Below are positions 1-6,840 of a stretch of DNA of 64,000 nucleotides, piece by piece; the first letter of the stretch is position 1; every line of letters begins with the position of its first letter. This stretch comes from SAR202 cluster bacterium (GTDB lineage: Bacteria > Chloroflexota > Dehalococcoidia > Lucifugimonadales > GCA-2719675). The stretch covers positions 1-64,000 of the forward strand of contig VFGW01000012.1 of the NCBI GenBank assembly GCA_009392295.1, written 5' to 3'. A program made the translations under genes and the position numbers. The notes under the pieces were generated by a model, which saw nothing but the letters and a program-made list of their open reading frames with translations, was not told the DNA's origin and searched no databases.

Positions 1-76
1 AACCTAATTTTTCAGTATAAAATTTTAAAGCCTTATCCTGGTTTGAAACAGGAATACTAATAAGACTTACTTTCAT
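1..76 (-). CDS. VOC (glyoxalase/bleomycin-resistance) family protein, N-terminus only
   Basis: Only the first 25 codons lie in the window; the gene runs off the left edge. The minus strand reads ATG (74-76), then MKVSLISIPV followed by SNQDKALKFYTEKLG. This is the usual first beta strand and helix of a vicinal-oxygen-chelate domain (I-P-V, then D-x-A-L-x-F-Y-x-x-x-L-G). A GAGGT ribosome-binding site sits at 81-85. VOC proteins bind a metal and include glyoxalases, dioxygenases and resistance proteins, so the substrate cannot be told from this fragment. Confidence 0.75.
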   Translation of the reverse strand, partial: MKVSLISIPVSNQDKALKFYTEKLG

Positions 77-414
77 TTTCACCTCTTTCAACTTTATTCT
101 ACTTAAATTGACTTATACATTGCTTAAAGCATAATAGACAGAATTATAAACCTCTTTTTATAAAAATTAAACTGTCACAGATATATACCAATAAACATAC
201 AAATAGCTAAGACATACCCCCCTAACACCACACAACCCCTACAACAGACAACAACAGACAACACAGCAAACCAACGACAAAGACTAGAAAATAAAGAATA
301 AGCACGAAAATTACACAAAACAACAAATCAGCAGAGAAAATCAGGTGAATGTTTTATGGTCAAATAATGACAATTGATCAGGTGATTGATCAGGTGAACC
401 CCTAGAAACAGAAA
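77..414. other. non-coding A/C-rich stretch with short repeats
   Basis: No gene is visible in these 338 bases. From about 205 to 340 the plus strand is almost free of T and G runs and is rich in A and C, unlike the rest of the window. It contains a perfect tandem copy of ACAACAGACA (241-260). Closer to the tRNA the 8-mer TCAGGTGA occurs three times (341-348, 378-385, 390-397). The last two lie inside a perfect 12-bp tandem repeat, ATTGATCAGGTG (373-396). The promoter of the leftward VOC gene must lie between 86 and about 200, but I cannot place it. Confidence 0.6.
373..396. repeat. perfect 12-bp tandem repeat ATTGATCAGGTG x2
   Basis: Two exact, adjacent copies at 373-384 and 385-396. A partial third copy (ATCAGGTGA) lies upstream at 340-348. 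The unit contains the palindrome TGATCA. The spacing and position, just beyond the terminator of the tRNA-Cys unit, would suit binding sites for a regulator or a leftover of an integration event. Neither is shown by the sequence. Confidence 0.7.
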
Positions 415-436
415 GACCCTACATCAAAATAGGGTC
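415..436 (-). terminator. intrinsic terminator after tRNA-Cys
   Basis: GACCCTA (415-421) and TAGGGTC (430-436) form a 7-bp stem with an 8-nt loop. Read on the minus strand, the hairpin is followed by a T-rich stretch (TTTC, then TGTTTC). It lies 18 nt past the tRNA-Cys CCA end, so it would end the hup / FAH-hydrolase / tRNA-Cys transcript. Confidence 0.6.
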
Positions 437-454
437 ATTTCATAGCTAAAAAGC

Positions 455-531
455 TGGAGGCGACGATGGGATTCGAACCCATGAATAGAGGTTTTGCAGA
501 CCTCCGCCTTAAACCACTTGGCCACGTCGCC
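455..531 (-). tRNA. tRNA-Cys (GCA), CCA encoded
   Basis: The minus strand gives acceptor GGCGACG (525-531) paired with CGTCGCC (459-465). The anticodon stem is GAGGT/ACCTC around loop CTGCAAA, giving anticodon GCA. The T arm has GGGTTCGAATCCC. The discriminator base is T (U73), the main identity element for CysRS, and CCA is encoded at 455-457. The 5' end lies only 17 nt downstream of the FAH-hydrolase stop codon. No separate promoter is obvious in that gap, so the tRNA is probably cut from the FAH transcript. Confidence 0.95.
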
Positions 532-548
532 ATTGGAGGAAAACTATA

Positions 549-1433
549 TTATACCTGAATTACTGTATTTTCAACAAAACCAATACCTTCAAGATCAATT
601 CTAACAACATCTCCTATTTCCATTGGAGCGCTTGCTACACAACCACCTGTATATAAAATACTCAGTTCAGCAGGAACATCATGATCCATTACAGCAGAAA
701 CTAATTTTTCTGGCGATCGCCTATGTTCAGTAATATTACTAGTAGAATCAACAATTTCACCGTTTCTAGTAATTGTGAGATTCATTTTTAATTTTGTAGG
801 ATCAGGTAAGCTATCCGGTGTGACAATACATGGCGCTAAAGACGCACATCCTTTGAAAACTTTACTTGGGTTTAAATACCATAAAGTCTCACCAGCTAAA
901 CCACCTGCGACTTCATTTCCTGTTGAATAACCAACAATTTTGCCTTTATACATTATAACTACCAATTCCCCTTCAGAAATTGTTTTCGGTATATCAGATC
1001 GAATACCTATTTCACCAAAAGGATCAGCAAGTCTACTAGAATTACCTTTATATACTACTATTCCTCTATCACCTTCAAAAGCAACTCGACTAGGTTCAGG
1101 CAAAGTAGGAACAACATCATCAGGAACTGGTAAATTTCCCATTCCACCAGCCCACATTTCATCTGGTTGCACTGCCGCAGCTAAATAAGGACTTCTGGAC
1201 TTTTGAGAATTTTGAATCAACTCTTTGAGATCAAATGTTGCTGGAGATCCTTTAGATAAAATATTTTTTGAAATTTCATCAATCGACAGACCTGTAATAT
1301 AACTTGCATTACATAATTTTTTAAAATCATCTACTTCATCATTTAAGCTATCTAAACTACTTAAGATCCCGTCAGTCAATTCAACTGACAAACCAAAAGA
1401 TCCGTTTCCATATGCAATTCTATAATATTTCAA
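549..1433 (-). CDS. fumarylacetoacetate hydrolase (FAH) family protein
   Basis: A 294-residue protein of the FAH superfamily, whose members hydrolyse, decarboxylate or dehydrate 2-keto acids using an active-site Mg2+. The family hallmark G-Y-S-T-G-N-E-V-A-G-G (168-178) is present, followed by the W-Y-L-N-P-S-K-V-F-K-G segment typical of the subgroup that includes 2-keto-3-deoxy sugar-acid dehydratases. The C-terminal T-G-G-C and the acidic strand before the end also fit. The exact substrate is not evident. The start ATG has GGAGG 8 nt upstream. It lies 28 nt after hup and 17 nt before tRNA-Cys on the same strand, which suggests one transcript. Confidence 0.85.
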   Translation of the reverse strand: MKYYRIAYGNGSFGLSVELTDGILSSLDSLNDEVDDFKKLCNASYITGLSIDEISKNILSKGSPATFDLKELIQNSQKSRSPYLAAAVQPDEMWAGGMGNLPVPDDVVPTLPEPSRVAFEGDRGIVVYKGNSSRLADPFGEIGIRSDIPKTISEGELVVIMYKGKIVGYSTGNEVAGGLAGETLWYLNPSKVFKGCASLAPCIVTPDSLPDPTKLKMNLTITRNGEIVDSTSNITEHRRSPEKLVSAVMDHDVPAELSILYTGGCVASAPMEIGDVVRIDLEGIGFVENTVIQV

Positions 1434-1461
1434 TTTTCAAACCTCCATTTCAACTCATTGA

Positions 1462-1764
1462 TTAATCATTTAAGTTGAGTGCTAATTTATTTAAACCTGA
1501 ACCAGGGGTGAATCCAATCCTATTATGAGCTGGAATATCGACTAATTCTCCATTATCAATACCTCTAATTGGTTTTATTTTGCGAGCAGCAATTTTTCGA
1601 ATCGAAAAAGATCCAAAACCTGTCAAAACAACTTTGTCGCCATTTGCCAAAGAAGTTTTAATACTATCCAAAACAGTATTTAATACTGATTCAGCCTGAT
1701 ATCTAGGTGCACCAAGTTCATCTGCAATTTTTTCTACAATTTCTTTACGTCTTGCAGTTCCCAT
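1462..1764 (-). CDS. hup: HU/IHF family DNA-binding protein
   Basis: A 100-residue histone-like protein. It has the N-terminal helical dimerisation body (residues 1-45) and the G-F-G-S-F strand (about 52-56) that leads into the DNA-binding beta arm. The arm is atypical: the usual R-N-P-x-T-G tip reads K-P-I-R-G-I-D-N-G, so intercalation may differ from standard HU. It ends in the usual F-x-P-G-x-x-L helix. A strong GGAGGAG site precedes the ATG by about 11 nt. HU bends and compacts DNA as a dimer. It is the first gene of the hup / FAH / tRNA-Cys unit. Confidence 0.93.
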   Translation of the reverse strand: MGTARRKEIVEKIADELGAPRYQAESVLNTVLDSIKTSLANGDKVVLTGFGSFSIRKIAARKIKPIRGIDNGELVDIPAHNRIGFTPGSGLNKLALNLND

Positions 1765-1981
1765 ATATAACTATTCTCCTCCAAAAAGCTAATTAATAAA
1801 CAAATATAATATATGTCTCTGAAATAATTTCAAACTTAAAAAATAGGCAGAATTAATAAATATCTCAATTAATTGACTTTTTAATACAAATTATAAATCC
1901 AAATATCAATTCCCCAAAAACTATCCGGAATTTTCGAGTACATTAATATAAGATCCTTTAATATCTTTTAAGACATCAAAT

Positions 1982-2010
1982 TTGACGAATTTTCTTAACA
2001 CAAATAAAAT
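1982..2010 (+). promoter_or_regulatory. promoter for the lactate-permease-like gene
   Basis: TTGACG (1982-1987), a 17-nt spacer and TAAAAT (2005-2010) form a good sigma-70-type promoter. Transcription would start near 2017. That leaves a short leader containing the AGGA ribosome-binding site at 2039-2042. Confidence 0.55.
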
Positions 2011-2049
2011 CATTAATAATTTTATTAGTTATTGATTTAGGAACTCCTT

Positions 2050-3642
2050 TTGGAATATTTTGAACAATTCAGCATAATAGCAAAAATATCTTCAATAATT
2101 CCTATCCTGATTTTAATAATTACTATGACATTATTCAAATGGAGTGGACAACGATCAGGTACTGCAGGATTAATAGCAAGCATCATTATATCCTTTATTT
2201 TTTTTGGCTCTACTGTTGAAATTACGGTATTAAGTTTCTTAAAAGGAATTTCCCTTTCTTTATTTGTGTTATCCATAATTTGGTCTGCAGTCTGGCTATA
2301 TAACTTAACTGAACAAAATGGATCGATAAAAAATATAGCTAGCGTTATAACATCCTTAATTTCAAATCCTTTACATCAAGCTCTAATTATAGGCTGGTGT
2401 TTTAGCGGTTTAATTCAAGGAATAGCTGGTTTTGGTGTACCTATAGCTGTAATAGTTCCTTTATTGGTAATTATAGGTATCAACCCTTTTAAAGCATCTG
2501 CAATTGCATTAATTGGACATTCATGGGCTGTAGCTTTTGGGTCACTTGGATCGTCATATTACACACTCCAATTAATGACAAATATTAATACTGAAATTCT
2601 AGCACCTCATTTAGCTATTCTTTTTTTCTTGCCAATTTTCCTAAGTGGTCTATCGGTATCTCACATTCATTCGGGATGGAAAGGAATTATTAATAGTCTT
2701 CCATTAGTTCTCTCAATAAGTATCATTATGGCTTTATCTCAATACTTTGCAGCAAAATTGAATTCCCCACAAATTGCTTCTACTATAGCTGGTTTATTGG
2801 GATGTATATTTGCCTGGATAATAATTAATCGAACAAAATTTTTAAAAAAATATTCAACCAGAACAAAACAAACAAAAATAAATCCTGACACTCAAATTAA
2901 AACGTCTATACATATGAGTCTTTTACCATATTATCTGTTAATATTTTTTAGCTTATCATCTCAAATTCCAATTATTAAAGAAATCGGTGGAAATCTATTT
3001 TTTGCAATAGATATTCCTTCAACAGTTACTAATCTTGGATTTGCAACAAATGCGATACAAAACTTTGCAAAAATTAAATTATTATCTCACCCTGCACCAA
3101 TAATTCTTGTTTCATTATTCTTGTTTTGGATAGCAAATTTGCGATATAGAAATTCAAATTTCCAAGATCTAAAAAAAACATTTTTTAAAACTTACTATCA
3201 ATGTGTCCCCACAACATTAACAACTGTTTCAATAGTTGTGATGGCTATGATAATGACTACAACCGGAATGACAACATTAATTAGTATGATTATTGCAAAC
3301 AACACTGGCAACGCCTTCCCTGTTTTTTCTCCATTTATAGGAGCTTTAGGAACTTTTATATCAGGTAGTAACACTAGTTCAAACATCATGTTTGGAGCAT
3401 TACAACTTGAAACTGCCACAAAATTAGGGATAGGAATAGTTACAATATCAAGTATTCAAACTATTGGAGGTTCAATAGCTTCATCAATTGCACCAGCAAA
3501 AATATTAGTAGGAACAGCAATCGTAGGAATAAATGGTAAAGAAGGGGAAGTATTTAAAAAAACTATACCTTATTGCATCCTCATATTATTAATGATTGGT
3601 TTAGAAGCATGGATTTTTTCATACTTGTTAAAAGGAATATAA
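2050..3642 (+). CDS. L-lactate permease (LctP) family transporter
   Basis: A 530-residue inner-membrane protein with about 13-14 hydrophobic segments. It matches the LctP/GlcA family, which imports lactate, glycolate or related 2-hydroxyacids with protons. Supporting signatures are the Q-G-I-A-G-F-G-V-P-I segment (near 125), the G-H-S-W-A-V-A-F-G-S-L-G-S segment (near 157) and the C-terminal G-S-N-T-S-S-N-I-M-F-G-A-L-Q (near 444). The start is TTG: AGGA lies 7 nt before it and no better ATG lies nearby. Another gene in this window (31672-34575) encodes a 2-hydroxyacid dehydrogenase, so a 2-hydroxyacid substrate makes sense, but it is inferred. Confidence 0.88.
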   Translation: MEYFEQFSIIAKISSIIPILILIITMTLFKWSGQRSGTAGLIASIIISFIFFGSTVEITVLSFLKGISLSLFVLSIIWSAVWLYNLTEQNGSIKNIASVITSLISNPLHQALIIGWCFSGLIQGIAGFGVPIAVIVPLLVIIGINPFKASAIALIGHSWAVAFGSLGSSYYTLQLMTNINTEILAPHLAILFFLPIFLSGLSVSHIHSGWKGIINSLPLVLSISIIMALSQYFAAKLNSPQIASTIAGLLGCIFAWIIINRTKFLKKYSTRTKQTKINPDTQIKTSIHMSLLPYYLLIFFSLSSQIPIIKEIGGNLFFAIDIPSTVTNLGFATNAIQNFAKIKLLSHPAPIILVSLFLFWIANLRYRNSNFQDLKKTFFKTYYQCVPTTLTTVSIVVMAMIMTTTGMTTLISMIIANNTGNAFPVFSPFIGALGTFISGSNTSSNIMFGALQLETATKLGIGIVTISSIQTIGGSIASSIAPAKILVGTAIVGINGKEGEVFKKTIPYCILILLMIGLEAWIFSYLLKGI

Positions 3643-3746
3643 CTAGATAAAAACACACATCCATTAATTTTGTTTCCAGTACTGTTAAAAAACAGTCAAA
3701 ATTGCTAAAAACAGATCTCATCTATTCTTTATCTAAATAATGAAAA

Positions 3747-4112
3747 TTATTCCACATCAAATTGTTGAATCAGCTGAATAACATTATGATCAGGATCTAA
3801 AAAAGTAGCTACCCAACCTCCCCAATTTTCTTTTTCTGGAACTCTTATAAATTTCACACCTAAATCTTTAATCCTTCGATATTCATCAAAAATATCTTTG
3901 GTATTCAAATTAATCATAACCCTAAATTTTTCTTTACTAACACCTTCTATTTCACTATGAGTTCCCAAACCAAACTTAGTTGAACCAAAATCAAAAGACG
4001 CAAATTGACCTTTAATTGATTTAGGCTCAGATGCAAATATCATTTGATAAAACCTTAAAAGTTTTGGAAAATTTTCCGTCCAAATTATTGTTCCTGCAAC
4101 ACCACTAATCAA
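3747..4112 (-). CDS. VOC family protein
   Basis: A 121-residue single-domain vicinal-oxygen-chelate protein. It opens with the first beta strand and the helix W-T-E-N-F-P-K-L-L-R-F-Y, and ends with the paired strand W-V-A-T-F-L-D-P-D-H-N-V-I-Q-L-I-Q, where D-P-D-x-N and the acidic or polar residue near the end are family marks. It is one betaalphabetabetabeta pair, so it would act as a dimer. The metal ligands are not all obvious. Substrate unknown; glyoxalase, dioxygenase or binding roles are all possible. Confidence 0.82.
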   Translation of the reverse strand: MISGVAGTIIWTENFPKLLRFYQMIFASEPKSIKGQFASFDFGSTKFGLGTHSEIEGVSKEKFRVMINLNTKDIFDEYRRIKDLGVKFIRVPEKENWGGWVATFLDPDHNVIQLIQQFDVE

Positions 4113-4229
4113 AATTTTAAACCTCTTTCTGTTTTTTGGAATATTTATATTTTCAACAATTTTATTGTAAAAATCAAAAATCTCTAACTCAAAGATTAAT
4201 TTTACAATACAACTATTTTTATAGAAATG

Positions 4230-4383
4230 TATAATAATTTTGAGAGATGATGATGTGAAGATAGCTTAGGCGTTCTCAAGAAAGGAGTGTTTAATTGGAC
4301 AGTAATACTAAGGGGTGTTTAAGATAGGTGTTCTCTGAAACACCTCTGCAACGGGGCGCATAATGCGCCCCGTTCATTTTTAA
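4230..4383 (+). ncRNA. candidate small RNA (about 140 nt) with own promoter and strong terminator
   Basis: A perfect -10 box TATAAT (4230-4235) with no clear -35 precedes an unassigned transcript that would start near 4242 and end at the hairpin at 4350-4374. The segment carries related G-rich motifs: AAGGAGTGTTTAA (4282-4294) and AAGGGGTGTTTAA (4310-4322), one mismatch apart, and AGGCGTTCTC (4268-4277) and AGGTGTTCTC (4326-4335). The segment AAACACCTCT (4338-4347) can pair with either AGGGGTGTTT (4311-4320) or AGGTGTT (4326-4332), so two structures compete. A 10-codon TTG frame (4295-4327) has AAGGAG 7 nt upstream and might encode a leader peptide. Both neighbouring genes are on the minus strand. 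I could not match it to 6S, SRP, RNase P, tmRNA or tRNA-Sec. Confidence 0.45.
4350..4381 (+). terminator. strong intrinsic terminator of the candidate small RNA
   Basis: AACGGGGCGCA (4350-4360) and TGCGCCCCGTT (4364-4374) make an 11-bp, very GC-rich stem with a 3-nt loop. It is followed by CATTTTT on the plus strand. This is the most GC-rich hairpin in the window. On the minus strand no T tract follows, so it points to plus-strand transcription and does not serve the methyltransferase gene ending at 4387. Confidence 0.8.
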
Positions 4384-4386
4384 TAA

Positions 4387-5478
4387 CTAATATCTGTTAC
4401 GTAAAATCTGAGCTCCTAAAGACATTGCTCTTAATTTTTTATAAGCCTCATCAAAATCCATAGGATTTGAACTTGATGGAGCAAATCCACAATCCGGATT
4501 AAGTGTAATATTTGATTGATCAACATACTTCAAAGCTGACTCTACACGGGAAACTACTATCTCAGGAGTTTCAACATTAATATCTGTATGATCAATCACA
4601 CCTAAACCTAAAGTTTTATTTTTAGGAAATCTGTTTAAAACTTCTAAACCTCCTGCATCCGGGGTAGCAAATTCCATCGCAAATCTATCTACATTTATTT
4701 CACCTAAAGCATCTATAATCAAATCATATGGTCCTTTACTACCATGCTGTCGATTATAGTGTGCGTGACACAAATGCATACTAAAAGGAATTTCTTGAAA
4801 ATCCTCAACAACTTGATTAATTGTTGAGATCGATAAGGCTATCTCATGATCAATTTGAGAATCTGAAATATTGGATCTTTTCCTGTAATTTGGATCCACT
4901 AGCAAAGCAAGCCAAGGTTCATCAAGTTGAATTGTATTAACCCCTACTTTAATTAAATTTTTAATTTCTTGTTGAATAATTGGCACACAAGCTTTAACAA
5001 AATCATCTGAAGTTTCATATGCATTTGATGAATGTTCAGCGCTCCACATGCGTCTACCTATAGTATAAGGGGCAGGAACAGCAATAATTGTTTTTGATTT
5101 TGTTATATTTTTCAAAAAGGTTGCCTCTGAAACTGCAATATCATCAATTTTTTGCATTGGTGAAACAATTGCTGGATAGCCTAATCCTGAAACTCCTGTA
5201 GGATCAGGTATTAAATTTTTTTCAAATCCATATACAGAATCTGAAAAAACTTTGACATAACTCTCTCGTCTCCATTCCCCATCAGAAATATAATCTACTC
5301 CGGCTCTTTCCTGCATCTTGATTGCCGAAGGTACTGCTTGATCTAATAGTAATTTTGCCTCTTGTGTATCCAGTAAATTATTTTTTCTGTCCTCTATTAA
5401 ATCTTTAACCCATTCAGGCCTTGGTAAACTTCCCACTACAAAAGTTTCAAAAGATGTATCTTTATTAAATTTAGACAT
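4387..5478 (-). CDS. cobalamin-independent methionine synthase family (MetE C-terminal, core type)
   Basis: A 363-residue protein that corresponds only to the catalytic C-terminal barrel of MetE (full MetE is about 750 residues). The zinc and homocysteine site is intact: H235 and C237 (M-H-L-C-H), E269 (A-M-E-F) and C330 (N-P-D-C-G-F). L-D-E-P-W at 185-189 is also conserved. Such core-MetE proteins transfer a methyl group to a thiol. In several bacteria they make methionine from homocysteine with a corrinoid-protein donor, while relatives act on coenzyme M or other thiols. AhcY and MetK are encoded 8-10 kb away, which favours a methionine-cycle role; the donor is unknown. Confidence 0.85.
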   Translation of the reverse strand: MSKFNKDTSFETFVVGSLPRPEWVKDLIEDRKNNLLDTQEAKLLLDQAVPSAIKMQERAGVDYISDGEWRRESYVKVFSDSVYGFEKNLIPDPTGVSGLGYPAIVSPMQKIDDIAVSEATFLKNITKSKTIIAVPAPYTIGRRMWSAEHSSNAYETSDDFVKACVPIIQQEIKNLIKVGVNTIQLDEPWLALLVDPNYRKRSNISDSQIDHEIALSISTINQVVEDFQEIPFSMHLCHAHYNRQHGSKGPYDLIIDALGEINVDRFAMEFATPDAGGLEVLNRFPKNKTLGLGVIDHTDINVETPEIVVSRVESALKYVDQSNITLNPDCGFAPSSSNPMDFDEAYKKLRAMSLGAQILRNRY

Positions 5479-5537
5479 TAGCTACCACCAATTCTTTATA
5501 CTATAAAACAAATGAAATTGTTTCTTTATAGAGTTTT

Positions 5538-5566
5538 TTGAATTTACTATTTTTAAATTATAAACT
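5538..5566 (+). promoter_or_regulatory. probable promoter of hemW-selB
   Basis: TTGAAT (5538-5543), 17 nt, TAAACT (5561-5566). It lies 45 nt before hemW in the spacer shared with the divergent methyltransferase gene. The -10 is a 4/6 match, so confidence is moderate. Confidence 0.4.
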
Positions 5567-5610
5567 ATCATCGAAAAATAAACTCAATTTATTAATTATA
5601 GAATGAAAAT

Positions 5611-6801
5611 ATGCCTATTGGACTTTACATCCATATTCCATTTTGTGAAACAAAATGTTCTTATTGTGACTTTAACACTTACTCCGGAATTGAAAATTTA
5701 TTGCCAAAATATATCGAAGCAATATGTACAGAAATTAAATTATGGGGACATATAATTTCATCTGAAAAAATTAATACAATATTTTTGGGGGGAGGTACTC
5801 CCTCATATATTCCCCCTGAATCATTGGGGGAAATATTTCAAACTATCAATGAAGAAATGGATACTACTCAATGTACAGAAATCACAATTGAGTCTAACCC
5901 CAATGATTTAGCAGACATTAAAAAATTGGAATATTTTAGGGAAATTGGAATAAATAGAATTAGTATAGGAATTCAAAGCTTCAACGACAATCATCTAAAA
6001 AAAATGTCTAGACGACATTCTGCAATTGAAGGAATTAATGCCATTAAAAATGCTGAATCAGCAGGGTTTACAAATATCAACATTGATTTAATGTTTGGAT
6101 TACCAAATCAAACAAAATCTGAATGGCTAAAAACACTAGAAATAATCCCAACACTTCCTATCCAACATGTGTCTATCTATTGCCTAACAGTAGAAGAAAA
6201 CACACCTCTGTTTCATCAGATTAATAGTGGAATTGTGGCAAATCCAGACCAAGATTTAGCAGCAGAAATGTATGAGATCACATCAGATTTTATGAAGCAA
6301 CATAATTTTAGACATTATGAAATCTCTAATTGGGCTAAAAATAATATGCTTTGCACTCATAATCTAACATATTGGAAAAACCAACAATTTATCGGAATTG
6401 GCCCCGGAGCTCACTCATCACTATTTCAATATCGCTTCAGCAATATTGAATCTCCTAAAAGATATATCCAAAAACTAAAATTAAATGAAAATTTTAAAAA
6501 AACACATATCCAAAGTGAAAATATCAAAGAAATACTACATTCAATCCCTACAACTGAAAATTTTGAAAAACAAGATTCTAAAACAATGATTTCTGACACA
6601 TTGATTATGGGCCTAAGATTAGATAACGGAATAAATATTAATGAAATTGAAAAGAAATTCAATATAAAAATCGAAAAAATATTTCCTGGCAAAATCAATC
6701 AACTGGTTTCACAAAATTTAATTTTAATAAACAATAACCAAATTAAACTTTCTGAAAAAGGAAAACTATTAGGCAACGAAGTATTTCTAAATTTTTTATA
6801 A
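5611..6801 (+). CDS. hemW: radical SAM heme chaperone HemW
   Basis: A 396-residue radical SAM protein. The [4Fe-4S] motif C12-x3-C16-x2-C19 is followed by D-F, the HemW form; true coproporphyrinogen dehydrogenase HemN has an extra Cys here. G-G-G-T-P-S (near 61) binds SAM, and the N-L-x-Y-W segment and C-terminal winged-helix part are present. HemW binds heme and delivers it to membrane respiratory proteins; older annotations call it oxygen-independent coproporphyrinogen III oxidase. It is the first gene before selB, 39 nt apart, probably one operon. Confidence 0.88.
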   Translation: MPIGLYIHIPFCETKCSYCDFNTYSGIENLLPKYIEAICTEIKLWGHIISSEKINTIFLGGGTPSYIPPESLGEIFQTINEEMDTTQCTEITIESNPNDLADIKKLEYFREIGINRISIGIQSFNDNHLKKMSRRHSAIEGINAIKNAESAGFTNINIDLMFGLPNQTKSEWLKTLEIIPTLPIQHVSIYCLTVEENTPLFHQINSGIVANPDQDLAAEMYEITSDFMKQHNFRHYEISNWAKNNMLCTHNLTYWKNQQFIGIGPGAHSSLFQYRFSNIESPKRYIQKLKLNENFKKTHIQSENIKEILHSIPTTENFEKQDSKTMISDTLIMGLRLDNGININEIEKKFNIKIEKIFPGKINQLVSQNLILINNNQIKLSEKGKLLGNEVFLNFL

Positions 6802-6840
6802 TATATCTAAAAATTTAAAACCAAAAAATTACGAGTCATT

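Noticed and set aside
3681-3696. ACTGTT/AACAGT hairpin between the permease and VOC genes as terminator
   Set aside because: The stem is only 6 bp and AT-rich, without a T run on either strand; too weak to claim.
4350-4374. Strong hairpin as terminator of the MetE-like gene
   Set aside because: No T tract follows on the minus strand; the T tract is on the plus side.
4240-4383. tRNA-Sec or a known housekeeping RNA at the small-RNA locus
   Set aside because: There is no GGTTCGA T-arm, no acceptor pairing, and no SRP, RNase P, tmRNA or 6S signature.
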